From NCBI GenBank assembly GCA_017468395.1, contig JAFUIR010000002.1, forward strand, positions 1 through 47,235: a stretch of DNA of 47,235 nucleotides, in the 5' to 3' direction. This DNA comes from Lachnospiraceae bacterium (GTDB taxonomy: Bacteria; Bacillota; Clostridia; Lachnospirales; Lachnospiraceae). Every line of letters starts with the position of its first letter. Position 1 is the stretch's first letter. Below are positions 16,941 to 25,629 of this stretch, in pieces. The position numbers were made by a program, and so were the translations under genes. Below the pieces are notes generated by a model, which made no database searches, was not told the DNA's origin, and was given only the letters and a program-made list of their open reading frames with translations.

Positions 16941-17900
16941 TTACGACAACACCGACGATTTTATGTGATCCAGCGCCAATTTCACTGCGCCCGTCACCGG
17001 TGCTTCATCCAAAATCACCGCGTAAGCTGATGGTGCCGCTTCATGAACGGCCTTCATATAAGAATCAATGAGCAAGGGCTCTCCGGTTCTAAATAAACTG
17101 CCTATGAGCACCACAGGAACGGGAGCATCACACATATTCAGCCTCCTTAATACCGCAGCACCGTAGCATCCTTCTTCATATCCCATTTCTGTGATAATTT
17201 TTTGTGCCACTTTATCCCCATTTCTTGCCAGTTCAAAGGTCTTAATAGGAATCTGATATGCTTGCTTTGCCGTCATTTCTTCCCTGCGCAGTATTGCACA
17301 AACTGCCTCCATATCCGGTACGCCAAAGACTTCAGGAACCGCCTCTTCCAGCCTGCTTTTCTCCCATGTTCCTTCTTCGGAGCGGAAGGCATAGTGCAGT
17401 GCTTTCTGCACAATTTCTTCTCCGCCGCCGTAGTTTCCTGTCACATAATCCAAGTTTCGCAGTGTCAGTTCTTTTCCCTGAGAGTTTCTTCCCGAATGCC
17501 CTGCTCCTGTGCCGCAGATGGACACCACGCCCACATAATCCTCTGTGGCCGCACGCAGACCAATCCATGAATCATGCACAATGCGGAAAGGAGTCTCTCC
17601 CATAATCTCTTTTACCGCAGGCTCCAAAATCGCAAAATCTTCCGGGCCATCCGCCCCCGATACACCCAGCACCGCATATACCACCCTGAGACTTTCACCT
17701 GTTCCTGCCCTTTGCAATCTCTCCACAGCCTTTTCAAGAGCACTGTCCATGGCGGTTTTCATAGATTCTTTCGCCTTCTCAATGCCGCAGGTCTGGTGAT
17801 TTCCCGGACCTCCAAAACCTTCCGCTATTATATGTCCTAACTCATCTGCCACCGCGCAGTGGGTTTTACTGCCGCCCACATCCAGTCCAAGCACATACAT
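16941..17900 (-). CDS. N-acetylglucosamine kinase-like protein (BadF/BadG ATPase family)
   Basis: A 319-residue ASKHA-fold sugar kinase, presumably phosphorylating an amino sugar with ATP in the cytosol. The phosphate-1 loop is LGLDVGGSKTHCAVAD (about 4-19), a second Gly-rich segment is SICGTGAGHSGRNSQGK near residue 127, and the Gly-rich VTGNYGGGEEIVQKAL follows. This matches the BadF/BadG/BcrA/BcrD type used by GlcNAc kinases. It starts behind AAGGAG and 11 bases after the GH4 gene, so the two form an operon. Together they suggest uptake of a phosphorylated or free beta-linked (amino)sugar disaccharide, feeding the same pool as the glm/nag genes at 32-37 kb. Exact substrate unknown. Confidence 0.78.
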   Translation of the reverse strand: MYVLGLDVGGSKTHCAVADELGHIIAEGFGGPGNHQTCGIEKAKESMKTAMDSALEKAVERLQRAGTGESLRVVYAVLGVSGADGPEDFAILEPAVKEIMGETPFRIVHDSWIGLRAATEDYVGVVSICGTGAGHSGRNSQGKELTLRNLDYVTGNYGGGEEIVQKALHYAFRSEEGTWEKSRLEEAVPEVFGVPDMEAVCAILRREEMTAKQAYQIPIKTFELARNGDKVAQKIITEMGYEEGCYGAAVLRRLNMCDAPVPVVLIGSLFRTGEPLLIDSYMKAVHEAAPSAYAVILDEAPVTGAVKLALDHIKSSVLS

Positions 17901-17911
17901 ACCGCTACTCC

Positions 17912-19207
17912 TTATCTGAAAAAATTCCCTAAAAATTCTTTGTTTGCCAAAAGCATTTCTTCCAAGGCTCCTTGGGCATCCCTCACATCATGTACAAGAG
18001 GATGATTTAAAAATGCTAAAAGCGCCTTGGTTTTATTTCCTGACACTGCCGCCTCAATGGTAAGCCTCTCATAAGATTTCACCTGTGCAACCAATCCCCG
18101 GATGCAGTCCGGTACATCACCATCCCGCAAAGGCTCAGCCCCGTCCTTCCCAATCACACAATTAGTTTCAATTACCGCATCATCGGGCAGCCAGGAAATC
18201 AAACCGTTATTGGCCACATCCACTACCTGCACGTCCTTCCGGTCATTATAAATACTGTCAATCAGATTAATAGCCGCCTGGGAGTAACGTGCTCCGCCCC
18301 GCTTTGCCAGTTCCGCCGGTTTTTCCTCCAGCAACGGATTTTTATAAGTTTCAAACAATACCGCCTCTACCTTTTTTACCTGATCCGCCCTGGTTCCTTC
18401 CTGGCTGCTTGCCTGTGCTGTTTCTTCTTCCAGCATCCGCCGCTCCATATAAAAATATTGCAGATAAGGTGATAGCATACAGCCCATCTCCCGAGCAAGC
18501 CCATCCATCTCTGCGTCCTTATCAATATTTTTTACCACGCTCTCACTGTTGAATACGCTGAGTACGTCCTTTATGCGGTCCACTCCATCCAGATAAGCAT
18601 GATTCATAACGCTCAGATGATTCAGTCCGATAAAGCGGCAATCAAGTTCCTCTACAGGCACTCCAAGGCGTTCTGCCGCATCATATTCCATATTGATAGA
18701 GCAGTTGCAAAGACCGATACATTTTACCTTTGTGTGCTTCAAAACCGCCTCTGTTACAATACCTGAGGGGTTTGTAAAGTTAATAAGAAAAGCCTTTGGG
18801 CAAATCTGCTCAATATCTTTGCAGATTTCCAGCATCACCGGAATGGTGCGAAGAGCCTTAAAGCAACCACCGATTCCCGTGGTTTCCTGCCCAATCATTC
18901 CATATTTCAAGGGGATTCTTTCGTCCCTTGAACGGGCATCCAGACCTCCCACCCGCATCTGTGTAATAATAAAATCCGCTTCTGCAAGAGCCTCCCTGCG
19001 ATTTAAAGTTCCTGTTACGGAAATGGCAGTTCCCGCCTTTTTTACCATACGCTTTGCAAACTCTGTATTAATCTGCAATTTTTCCTTTCCCGCCTCAATA
19101 TCCACCAGTACCACTTCCGTAACAGGAAGAGTCTCTTGATGGAGAATCACGCCTTCCATAAGTTCCGGTGTATAACTGCTGCCGCCGCCGATTACTACCA
19201 ATTTCAT
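17912..19207 (-). CDS. family 4 glycoside hydrolase, 6-phospho-beta-glucosidase type
   Basis: A 431-residue NAD- and metal-dependent glycosidase of family GH4, acting on 6-phosphorylated disaccharides imported by a phosphotransferase system. The Rossmann loop is VVIGGGSSYTPELMEG (about 4-19), substrate and cofactor motifs are FLINFTNPSGIVTEAVL (about 139-155) and the metal-binding Cys in GLCNCSINM with the His in GLNHLSVM. An Arg-rich YGMIGQETTGIGG loop is as in 6-phospho-beta-glucosidases (LicH/CelF group). Co-transcribed with the kinase-like gene. No PTS permease is visible in the window. Confidence 0.88.
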   Translation of the reverse strand: MKLVVIGGGSSYTPELMEGVILHQETLPVTEVVLVDIEAGKEKLQINTEFAKRMVKKAGTAISVTGTLNRREALAEADFIITQMRVGGLDARSRDERIPLKYGMIGQETTGIGGCFKALRTIPVMLEICKDIEQICPKAFLINFTNPSGIVTEAVLKHTKVKCIGLCNCSINMEYDAAERLGVPVEELDCRFIGLNHLSVMNHAYLDGVDRIKDVLSVFNSESVVKNIDKDAEMDGLAREMGCMLSPYLQYFYMERRMLEEETAQASSQEGTRADQVKKVEAVLFETYKNPLLEEKPAELAKRGGARYSQAAINLIDSIYNDRKDVQVVDVANNGLISWLPDDAVIETNCVIGKDGAEPLRDGDVPDCIRGLVAQVKSYERLTIEAAVSGNKTKALLAFLNHPLVHDVRDAQGALEEMLLANKEFLGNFFR

Positions 19208-19335
19208 CCGAATATACCTCCTGCAATTCCTTTGATATCCTTGATGCTCCCGCTTCTTAATTCGTCCTAAATCCGCTAATTAAAGCATATCATATTCCTT
19301 TCAAAAACACTATCCTTCCCCTATAATTTCCATAA

Positions 19336-19371
19336 GAAAAAGGAGCCTGCACTTTTTCGTACAAACTCCTC
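19336..19371 (-). terminator. terminator of the feo cluster
   Basis: On the minus strand AGGAG plus TGTAC pair with GTGCA plus CTCCT, followed by TTTTTC. It lies about 20 bases after the Cys-rich gene. Confidence 0.78.
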
Positions 19372-19391
19372 TTACCTTTATATAAACCTTC

Positions 19392-19541
19392 TCATTTTGT
19401 ATCAGAATGACAATTACCGGCGCACTTGCCCGCTGCCGGACAACCAATACATTTTACGCCACGTTTTTTTTCTCTTATGATGTATGCCGCAGCGCCGCCA
19501 ATGATAGCCACTACCACTGCTATAATAATAATATCGGTCAT
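19392..19541 (-). CDS. FeoB-associated Cys-rich membrane protein
   Basis: A 49-residue open frame behind AAAGGAG, seven bases from its ATG. One hydrophobic segment (IIIIAVVVAIIGGAAAYII, about residues 4-22) is followed by a basic patch REKKRG and four Cys in the pattern C-I-G-C-x5-C-x3-C, ending HSDTK. This is the layout of the small Cys-rich proteins found next to feoB in many Clostridia; a role in ferrous iron transport or sensing is suspected but unproven. It follows feoB by about 18 bases. Confidence 0.85.
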   Translation of the reverse strand: MTDIIIIAVVVAIIGGAAAYIIREKKRGVKCIGCPAAGKCAGNCHSDTK

Positions 19542-19559
19542 ACCAATACTCCTTTTTTA

Positions 19560-21557
19560 TTAACCCAATTTATAGTTTTCTTTAAATTTCTTGTTGTTTC
19601 TGATAATCAGTGCAACCAAAATTGCAACCATAGCTACTACAGCAATCAGACCGGGAACAAAACCTGCGCCAAGTGCGCCTGTTGTAACCAAAGTACCAAT
19701 CTGATATACAAGGAATGCAATGGTATAACCTGTTCCAAGCTGCAGTGCGATACCGCCCCAAAACCACTTCTTATCCTGCATTTCAGAGTTCATGGCACCC
19801 AATGCTGCAAAGCAGGGAGGTGTGTAAAGGTTGAACATCAGATAAGCCATAGCTGCAACTTTTGTAAGAGCCATTGTTGTTGCAACCACATTACCGTCAC
19901 CTGCAAGTGCAAGTTCCTCTGTATCGATAACTGCTGTCAAACCATAACAAACTGCCAAGGTACCTACAACGTTCTCTTTTGCAATGAAACCTGTAACTGC
20001 TGCTGCCGCAAGCTGCCATGCTGCAACACCAACGATAGGAACCAAAATCACACCAATAGGAGATGCGATAGTTGCCAGAATGGAAGTATTTTCCATACCT
20101 TCTTCCACCAACTGGAACTGCCAGTTGAAGGACTGCATAATCTGTACCACTGCGTTACATACCAAAATGATAGTACCTGCTTTGATGATGTATGCTTTAC
20201 CACGGGAGAGCATGGAAAGTGCTGCTCTCTTCAGGCTAGGAAGTTTGTATTCAGGCAACTCAATAATGAAGAATGATTTTCTGTATTTGTAACCTGTAAT
20301 CTTTTTCACCAAAAGGGCACCCAAAAGAATCAGTACGATACCAACAAAGTACATCAAAGGTGTTACCCACTGCGCATCTGCAAAGAATGCGCCTACAAAC
20401 AGGGCAATAACAGGAAGTTTTGCACCACAAGGCATGAAAGGTGTGAGCATAGCTGTGGCTCTTCTTTCTCTCTCGTTACGGATAGTACGGCAAGCCATAA
20501 CGCCGGGGATAGCACAACCTGTACCGATTACCATAGGGATAACGGATTTACCGGAAAGACCTACTCTCTTAAAGATAGGGTCCAGTACCACTGTTGCACG
20601 GGCCATGTAACCACAGTCTTCCAAAAGTGCAATCAAAAAGTACATTACCATTACCAGAGGAAGGAAGCCTACAACGGCACCTACACCACCGATAATACCA
20701 TCCACAAGAAGCGCCTGCAAGAAAGGATGTGCATTTTCCACAAGACCTGCAACCCATTCCTGGAATGTTTCAATCCAACCTACAAGCAGGTCAGCAATCC
20801 ATGTTCCCATTGTTGTCTGGGAAATATAAAATACAAGAATCATCACAACAGCGAAAAGAGGGATACCGAGCCAGGGGCTGGTCATAATTGCATCAATCTT
20901 ATCCTGACTATTTTTATTCTTTGTAAGTACTTTACGTTTTTCAACTTCACTTACAATTTTATTTACAAAATCGAAACGCTTTCTGTCTGCCGCTTCTACT
21001 TCTGCTTTGTTTTGCAGGTCGATATCGTCCTGCACATATGTAGCCTTCTGTCCCTGACCTTTCAAGGAAACAGCCTTTTCCACTACTTTTTTCAGACCGT
21101 TATCTCCTGAAGATGTGGAAACCGTCTCAATTACGGGACATCCCAGTTTGGCAGAAAGTGCTGCCACATCAATCTTTGTTTCTTTCTTCTCGTTAATATC
21201 ACTTTTGTTCAGTGCAACAACTACAGGAATACCAAGTTCCAAAAGCTGTGTGGTAAAGAACAAACTACGGCTTAAGTTTGTAGCGTCCACGATATTAATG
21301 ATGGCATCGGGATTTTCATTTTTTACATATCCGCTTGTAATGCTCTCTTCGGATGTGAAAGGAGACATGGAATAAGCACCCGGTAAGTCTACCGCAATCA
21401 GTTCCTCCGCTCCATCGTAATATCCTTTTTTAATAGGGCTTTCTTTCTTTTCTACAGTTACACCTGCCCAGTTACCGACACGCTCATTTCTGCCTGTCAG
21501 CGCATTGTACATGGTAGTTTTTCCGCTGTTGGGATTACCTGTTAATGCAATTCTCAT
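19560..21557 (-). CDS. feoB: ferrous iron transporter FeoB
   Basis: A 665-residue inner-membrane Fe(II) transporter with an N-terminal G-protein domain. G motifs: GNPNSGKTT (about 7-15), DLPGAYSM (about 57-64) and NKSD (about 117-120). The membrane part starts near residue 225 and contains two Gate motifs (LLEDCGYMARATVVLDPIFK, and PCGAKLPVIALFVGAFF). About ten membrane segments follow, including VIGTGCAIPGVMACRT with the conserved Cys. The protein is shorter than E. coli FeoB (773) but normal for Clostridia. It has its own promoter with a DtxR-like operator over the -35 region. Confidence 0.97.
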   Translation of the reverse strand: MRIALTGNPNSGKTTMYNALTGRNERVGNWAGVTVEKKESPIKKGYYDGAEELIAVDLPGAYSMSPFTSEESITSGYVKNENPDAIINIVDATNLSRSLFFTTQLLELGIPVVVALNKSDINEKKETKIDVAALSAKLGCPVIETVSTSSGDNGLKKVVEKAVSLKGQGQKATYVQDDIDLQNKAEVEAADRKRFDFVNKIVSEVEKRKVLTKNKNSQDKIDAIMTSPWLGIPLFAVVMILVFYISQTTMGTWIADLLVGWIETFQEWVAGLVENAHPFLQALLVDGIIGGVGAVVGFLPLVMVMYFLIALLEDCGYMARATVVLDPIFKRVGLSGKSVIPMVIGTGCAIPGVMACRTIRNERERRATAMLTPFMPCGAKLPVIALFVGAFFADAQWVTPLMYFVGIVLILLGALLVKKITGYKYRKSFFIIELPEYKLPSLKRAALSMLSRGKAYIIKAGTIILVCNAVVQIMQSFNWQFQLVEEGMENTSILATIASPIGVILVPIVGVAAWQLAAAAVTGFIAKENVVGTLAVCYGLTAVIDTEELALAGDGNVVATTMALTKVAAMAYLMFNLYTPPCFAALGAMNSEMQDKKWFWGGIALQLGTGYTIAFLVYQIGTLVTTGALGAGFVPGLIAVVAMVAILVALIIRNNKKFKENYKLG

Positions 21558-21577
21558 GATACTTCCTCCTCATTTTC

Positions 21578-21613
21578 ATTATACATGACTACTTTTTGTT
21601 AGTGTCGTCTAAC
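21578..21613 (-). promoter_or_regulatory. feoB promoter with DtxR-like operator
   Basis: On the minus strand TATAAT (21583-21578) is preceded by a 17-base spacer and a weak -35 GACACT (21606-21601). The -35 is covered by an inverted repeat GTTAG-N6-CTAAC (21598-21613). The same half-sites occur before feoA, which supports a shared iron-responsive regulator of the DtxR family. Confidence 0.6.
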
Positions 21614-21627
21614 CGACTTTCATAAAA

Positions 21628-21649
21628 AATAGTGACATACATCACTATT
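21628..21649 (-). terminator. inverted repeat at the feoA stop: probable terminator
   Basis: Perfect eight-pair stem AATAGTGA/TCACTATT with a six-base loop; on the minus strand it is followed by a U-run. The feoA stop codon overlaps the stem. It contains TAGTGACAT, also found in the feoA operator, so a second role as operator is possible. Confidence 0.6.
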
Positions 21650-21860
21650 ATATTAAAATAGCTTGCGCTAATTCGTTATCTATATTGTATCTCGCATCTT
21701 TGATTGAAACTACAAGACTGCCTTTTAAACGGGAAACCACCGTAATAGGCTCTCCGCTATAGCATCCCAGCGTAAAAAGAAAAGAATTTAACTCTTCGTC
21801 GTCAGACACAATATCTTTAATAATATATTCTTCCTCAATATTAGCTTCAAGTAAACTCAT
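21648..21860 (-). CDS. feoA: ferrous iron transport protein FeoA
   Basis: A 70-residue SH3-like cytosolic protein that assists FeoB. Family pattern: IKDIVSDDEELNSFLFTLGC near residue 15, YSGEPITVVSRLKGSLVVSI (about 34-53), and RYNIDNELAQAILI at the end. It lies about 90 bases before feoB with a hairpin between, so feoA can be expressed more strongly than feoB or be controlled separately. Complete and of standard length. Confidence 0.93.
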   Translation of the reverse strand: MSLLEANIEEEYIIKDIVSDDEELNSFLFTLGCYSGEPITVVSRLKGSLVVSIKDARYNIDNELAQAILI

Positions 21861-21918
21861 AACTTCCTCACTGTCATCTCTTATTGATTCTCATTAACGT
21901 CCTGTTTTTAATCAAAAA

Positions 21919-21974
21919 AGTTAGATGTCACTAACTATCGTCTAGAGTTTAATACAGAAATATGACCTTGTCAA
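21919..21974 (-). promoter_or_regulatory. feoA promoter and DtxR-like operator
   Basis: On the minus strand TTGACA (21974-21969), a 17-base spacer and TAAACT (21951-21946). Just downstream lies an 18-base palindrome AGTTAG-N6-CTAACT (21919-21936), positioned around +4 to +20 where a bound repressor would block transcription. Confidence 0.6.
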
Positions 21975-22000
21975 CCATTTTTACAAAAAAAATCCTGAAA

Positions 22001-22031
22001 AAGGTCATTAGAATTTTTCTAATGACCTTCC
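22001..22031 (-). terminator. terminator of the cAMP-cyclase operon
   Basis: Perfect 13-pair stem AAGGTCATTAGAA/TTCTAATGACCTT followed on the minus strand by a U-rich tract. It ends the operon that begins with the adenylate cyclase at 31.8 kb. Confidence 0.92.
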
Positions 22032-22045
22032 TATTATATATTATA

Positions 22046-22777
22046 TTATTGCACTACAACTTCGGTTTTCAAAATTTCATTTAACTTTTCCTGTATCCGC
22101 GCCCTCACCATGGCTGCGATTTCCCCGGTTTTCATGCCTTTATATTCATCATAGAAAATAGGTTTTAAAAAATGAACCTGTGTGGTTACCGTTCCGATAA
22201 TAGAACTGTTCCAGGCTTTATAGGAATCAATCAGTGTTACCGGCACAATAGGAGTCTTGGACTTTAAAGAGGTTTTGAAACATCCCGCCTTGAAATCCCG
22301 CAGCGTGTTCTTTTTCTCCTTATCGTACTCGCCTTCCGGGAAAATAATATAACGTCTTCCCCGGGCAACTTCCTCCGCTATCTCGTTCATAACACCAAAG
22401 GCCTGTCTCACATCCTCTTTATCAAGACGTTTGCCTTTTATCATATCAATAACCTGTTTAATAAAAAGATCGTAGGATTTTGCTTTATCCATAACCACGG
22501 TGCAGGGTTTCTCATGTACACCCACAATTCCGTAAGCATCATATTTTCCCTGATGATTGGGGTACATTACATAGCCACCCTCGTCGGGAAGGTTTTCCGC
22601 ACCGAAAACCTCCGTGCAGGTATAACCTTTCTTTTGCATGACACGCACCGTATACCGCAAATACTCATAACGTTCTTTTTCCGAACAAGTATCGTCTGCT
22701 GCCATTTTACGCATTTTTTGAATCATTCCGGCAAATCCAAATAAATTTATTCCGATTAAATAATAGTATCTCCACAT
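22046..22777 (-). CDS. plsC: 1-acyl-sn-glycerol-3-phosphate acyltransferase-like protein (PlsC family)
   Basis: A 243-residue membrane-associated acyltransferase of phospholipid synthesis. Catalytic motif I is NHQGKYD (H-x4-D, about residues 75-81); motif III is FPEGEYDKEKKNTLRDFKAG (about 149-168), and TPIVPVTLIDSYKAW is motif IV. An N-terminal hydrophobic segment (YYYLIGINLFGFAGMI) probably tethers it to the membrane. It is the last gene of the cyclase operon, 24 bases after the GT39-like gene. Lysophosphatidic acid as acceptor is the family default; the operon context leaves room for another lipid. Confidence 0.85.
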   Translation of the reverse strand: MWRYYYLIGINLFGFAGMIQKMRKMAADDTCSEKERYEYLRYTVRVMQKKGYTCTEVFGAENLPDEGGYVMYPNHQGKYDAYGIVGVHEKPCTVVMDKAKSYDLFIKQVIDMIKGKRLDKEDVRQAFGVMNEIAEEVARGRRYIIFPEGEYDKEKKNTLRDFKAGCFKTSLKSKTPIVPVTLIDSYKAWNSSIIGTVTTQVHFLKPIFYDEYKGMKTGEIAAMVRARIQEKLNEILKTEVVVQ

Positions 22778-22800
22778 ATCTTTGCGCTTTCTCTTTTGTC

Positions 22801-24414
22801 TTATTCTTTGGGAATTCCCACATACCAGTCTATATACTGCGTCACCTCAAAATCCTCTTCAAACAGATGTAAGGTATTGTAGTAAAAAACATAAATATTA
22901 TCCGTGGAAATCTCGTCCTCCTCAAAGCCATTCACGAAAGTAACCCCATCTGAGGTAAAACTGTAAGGCTCTATACCGTTTTCTTTATAAACAACATTCT
23001 CCAGATATTCTTCGCCCAACGTGTCCGTGTAATAAAGAAGGCGGGGCCACTGTGCCCCTCTGTGGGTCACGATAGTCTGGGACTCTCCTGTTTCTTTTGC
23101 CCGCTCCTTAGCGGCTTCAAAAGCATGGGGAACACTTTCACTGATTCCCTCTGCAAACCACAGGGAAATCAAATCCTTATACTCTGTAAAATACAAATAT
23201 TCAAACTGTCCAAAATAGAGCAAAAATACGCATACAAGTCCAATCTGCGTTCCGTAAGCCACTTTCGGGGCGGTAAAACGCCTGCGGATAAATTCCACAA
23301 ATTTCATGACGCCGATGGTTTCACAAATTACCAAAGGAATAAAGAGACAATTGCTCTGGTGCATGTCAACCTCTACCAAAAGGGAGATAACCAGCGCCCC
23401 CAAAAGTTGGGAAAACAGCAGAAATTCATATGTGAATTCTTTTTTCCTAAATTTGCGCACCAGACCGACAATAAGGCACACCACTCCAAGCACAACAAAC
23501 AGGAATCCTAAATTATAAAAAAGTCCCGAAGGCATAATAATATCGTATATCGCCGCTGTGTCGTGGCGAAGAAGCAGCGAGCCCAAACGTTTAAAATTAT
23601 GCCACATACCGGCGGGTGTAATGGCAAGTTCCCCGGCACGGTAACCACTCATGGCAGGTATGGACATGAAAGGCAGATATATTTCCTCAAGAATACCGCC
23701 ATTTACCAAAACAAAAAGAATACACGGCAACGCAACCACAAACAGAATGAAAGACGCACCGATGCTCCACTTATTGATACGAAGTTTCCCATGCTTTAAA
23801 CCATACAAAATCTGCAGAACCATCAGCAGCGGAACCAGCGGCCAGATAACCGCATAGCAGTGCAAGGTCAACCCGTAAAAAAGTGCCGAAAGCAACAAAT
23901 ATTTTTGGTTTTCCATTCCCTTTATAAAAAAGAACAGGCCAAACATTAAAAAACCCGGAACTAAATTTGCATCAAGCCCCCAGCGGCACATGGTAATATG
24001 CCACGGACAGATTGCAAGAAGAAATGCCCCCCATAAAGCATAGGTTTCATTATACATTTTCTTGATAATTCCATAAAGCACCAGAATTGTGAGAATGCCT
24101 ACCAGCGCCTGAGGCATCCTTGTTGCAAAATGGGACAAATGATTCCCGTTCAAAATAAGAAAAGGAATTGTCAAAATACAATACATCAAACTGTGTCCGT
24201 CGCCCCAATCGGCAACATAAACCGGCCATACATGTCCGGCAGAATCATAACCGTTATTTAAAAGGGAAAATGCATTCCAGCCTACAATCGCCTCATCCTG
24301 ATGCAGCCCGCCCGGAACGGCCCCCAAATATAATAAACGAACCAAAGAACCCAACAGCAAAATTGCTGACAGAATAAGATAATTCTTGGGTATCTTCTTA
24401 ATTTTTAAGTTCAT
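22801..24414 (-). CDS. GT39/PMT-like membrane glycosyltransferase
   Basis: A 537-residue polytopic protein with about ten to eleven hydrophobic segments between residues 12 and 400 and a C-terminal extracytoplasmic domain of about 130 residues. The first loop carries the acidic catalytic motif GGLHQDEAIVGWNAF (about 35-49) and RMPQALVGILTILVLYGI, as in protein mannosyltransferase and ArnT-type enzymes that use polyprenyl-phosphate sugars outside the membrane. It follows the DUF2225 gene by 36 bases with a strong GGAGG site. Acceptor unknown; the surface FecR protein of the same operon is one possibility, but this is speculation. Confidence 0.8.
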   Translation of the reverse strand: MNLKIKKIPKNYLILSAILLLGSLVRLLYLGAVPGGLHQDEAIVGWNAFSLLNNGYDSAGHVWPVYVADWGDGHSLMYCILTIPFLILNGNHLSHFATRMPQALVGILTILVLYGIIKKMYNETYALWGAFLLAICPWHITMCRWGLDANLVPGFLMFGLFFFIKGMENQKYLLLSALFYGLTLHCYAVIWPLVPLLMVLQILYGLKHGKLRINKWSIGASFILFVVALPCILFVLVNGGILEEIYLPFMSIPAMSGYRAGELAITPAGMWHNFKRLGSLLLRHDTAAIYDIIMPSGLFYNLGFLFVVLGVVCLIVGLVRKFRKKEFTYEFLLFSQLLGALVISLLVEVDMHQSNCLFIPLVICETIGVMKFVEFIRRRFTAPKVAYGTQIGLVCVFLLYFGQFEYLYFTEYKDLISLWFAEGISESVPHAFEAAKERAKETGESQTIVTHRGAQWPRLLYYTDTLGEEYLENVVYKENGIEPYSFTSDGVTFVNGFEEDEISTDNIYVFYYNTLHLFEEDFEVTQYIDWYVGIPKE

Positions 24415-24449
24415 AAAAATCCTCCAAAAACAATATTTCTCCCACGTTT

Positions 24450-25592
24450 CTACGTGTTCTGCTTTTGTTCAAATCGCGCTTTAATCTGCATAGCCCTGTT
24501 CTTAATACGTGCGTCCGGACATTCTATTGCTATATTAGCATACTTCAAAATATCCTTTTCCTCACTACTGTACATCAAAAATCCCACAAGGGAAAGTGCT
24601 GTTGTGCATTTGCTTGTTATATCAGCAAATTCACTTCCATCTATAGCAGCCCTATACTTTTCTATTACTTTTTGGGCACAATATTTGGCAAACTCCACAT
24701 CCGAAACATCTTTACTAAGCCAATACAGATTTCTCCACATACCCCCAATCAGCACATTTTCACCGGGATTAATATGTTCATTAATATTGATAGCCTGTAA
24801 ATATCTCAGTACCAACCAATCAAAGTCACTACGCCTTTCAAGTCTCGCTTCCACTATGGGCTTATGCTCATTGCGAAGCAATTTTTCCACCACTTCAAAT
24901 TCAAAATTGTTAAGCCCGAAAAAGCGTAAATAGTGATTACTGTAATAGCAATGAGGACAATGGATTACTTCATGCCAAAGGGGGTTACAACCTTTATAAG
25001 TCACCCGGCAGTCGTAGTCGAATTTCTCCTCCTCTAAAATGTTTCTCTTAATATCTTTTACCGTAACTGCTTTGCCGCAAATAGGACAAGCCTGCTTATA
25101 TTCCACAACAAACTTAGGAGCTGCATACCCCGGTCTTACTGCATGTCCGCTTACAAAATCCATGGGCACCGCAAATTTGGGCACATGACGATTCTTTACA
25201 AAACGATTATTTTTATAAAGTTCCGCATCCAGTTTCCGAATACGTCCGCTCATTTTTTCCAACATCTGTTTTGCAATTTCCGGACATGTTTCCAGAAATT
25301 CCTGCAGATTATCCTTTGTGACAGCCACCGCAATGGTATCCTCCAGCGCAATGCAAGATGCACTGCGCGGAAGATTATCAAAAATCGCCATTTCACCAAA
25401 GAAATCACCAACACCAATTGTTGCCACCTGATTCAATATTCCGATGGCATTGGTAAGGAAAATGCCTACAGAACCTTTCAAAATGATATACATCTCACTG
25501 CCGGGCTGCCCCTCGTGACAAATGTAATCATCCTTTGCAAATTGTCTGGGTGCTGAAATCTTTTTCAGTTGTAAAATTGTTTCTGCTTGCAT
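24450..25592 (-). CDS. cyclic-nucleotide-binding protein with DUF2225 domain
   Basis: A 380-residue soluble protein. Residues 1-125 are a cNMP-binding beta-roll; the phosphate-binding cassette reads GEMAIFDNLPRSASCIAL, with the Arg and Ser that bind the cyclic phosphate, so ligand binding is expected. Residues 165-380 form the DUF2225 region with Cys pairs (CPICGKAV, then CPHCYYSNHYL) that look zinc-binding, followed by a TPR-like helical tail. There is no helix-turn-helix, so it is not a CRP-type transcription factor. It lies in the same operon as a class III cyclase and is the evident receptor for its product. Confidence 0.85.
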   Translation of the reverse strand: MQAETILQLKKISAPRQFAKDDYICHEGQPGSEMYIILKGSVGIFLTNAIGILNQVATIGVGDFFGEMAIFDNLPRSASCIALEDTIAVAVTKDNLQEFLETCPEIAKQMLEKMSGRIRKLDAELYKNNRFVKNRHVPKFAVPMDFVSGHAVRPGYAAPKFVVEYKQACPICGKAVTVKDIKRNILEEEKFDYDCRVTYKGCNPLWHEVIHCPHCYYSNHYLRFFGLNNFEFEVVEKLLRNEHKPIVEARLERRSDFDWLVLRYLQAININEHINPGENVLIGGMWRNLYWLSKDVSDVEFAKYCAQKVIEKYRAAIDGSEFADITSKCTTALSLVGFLMYSSEEKDILKYANIAIECPDARIKNRAMQIKARFEQKQNT

Positions 25593-25629
25593 TCTAATTC
25601 CTCCGTAATAATTGCTAAACTCCTAATAA

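Noticed and set aside
21870-21900. Fur box near TTGATTCTCATTAACG upstream of feoA
   Set aside because: Only a partial match to the 7-1-7 pattern and not palindromic; the GTTAG-N6-CTAAC repeats are better supported.
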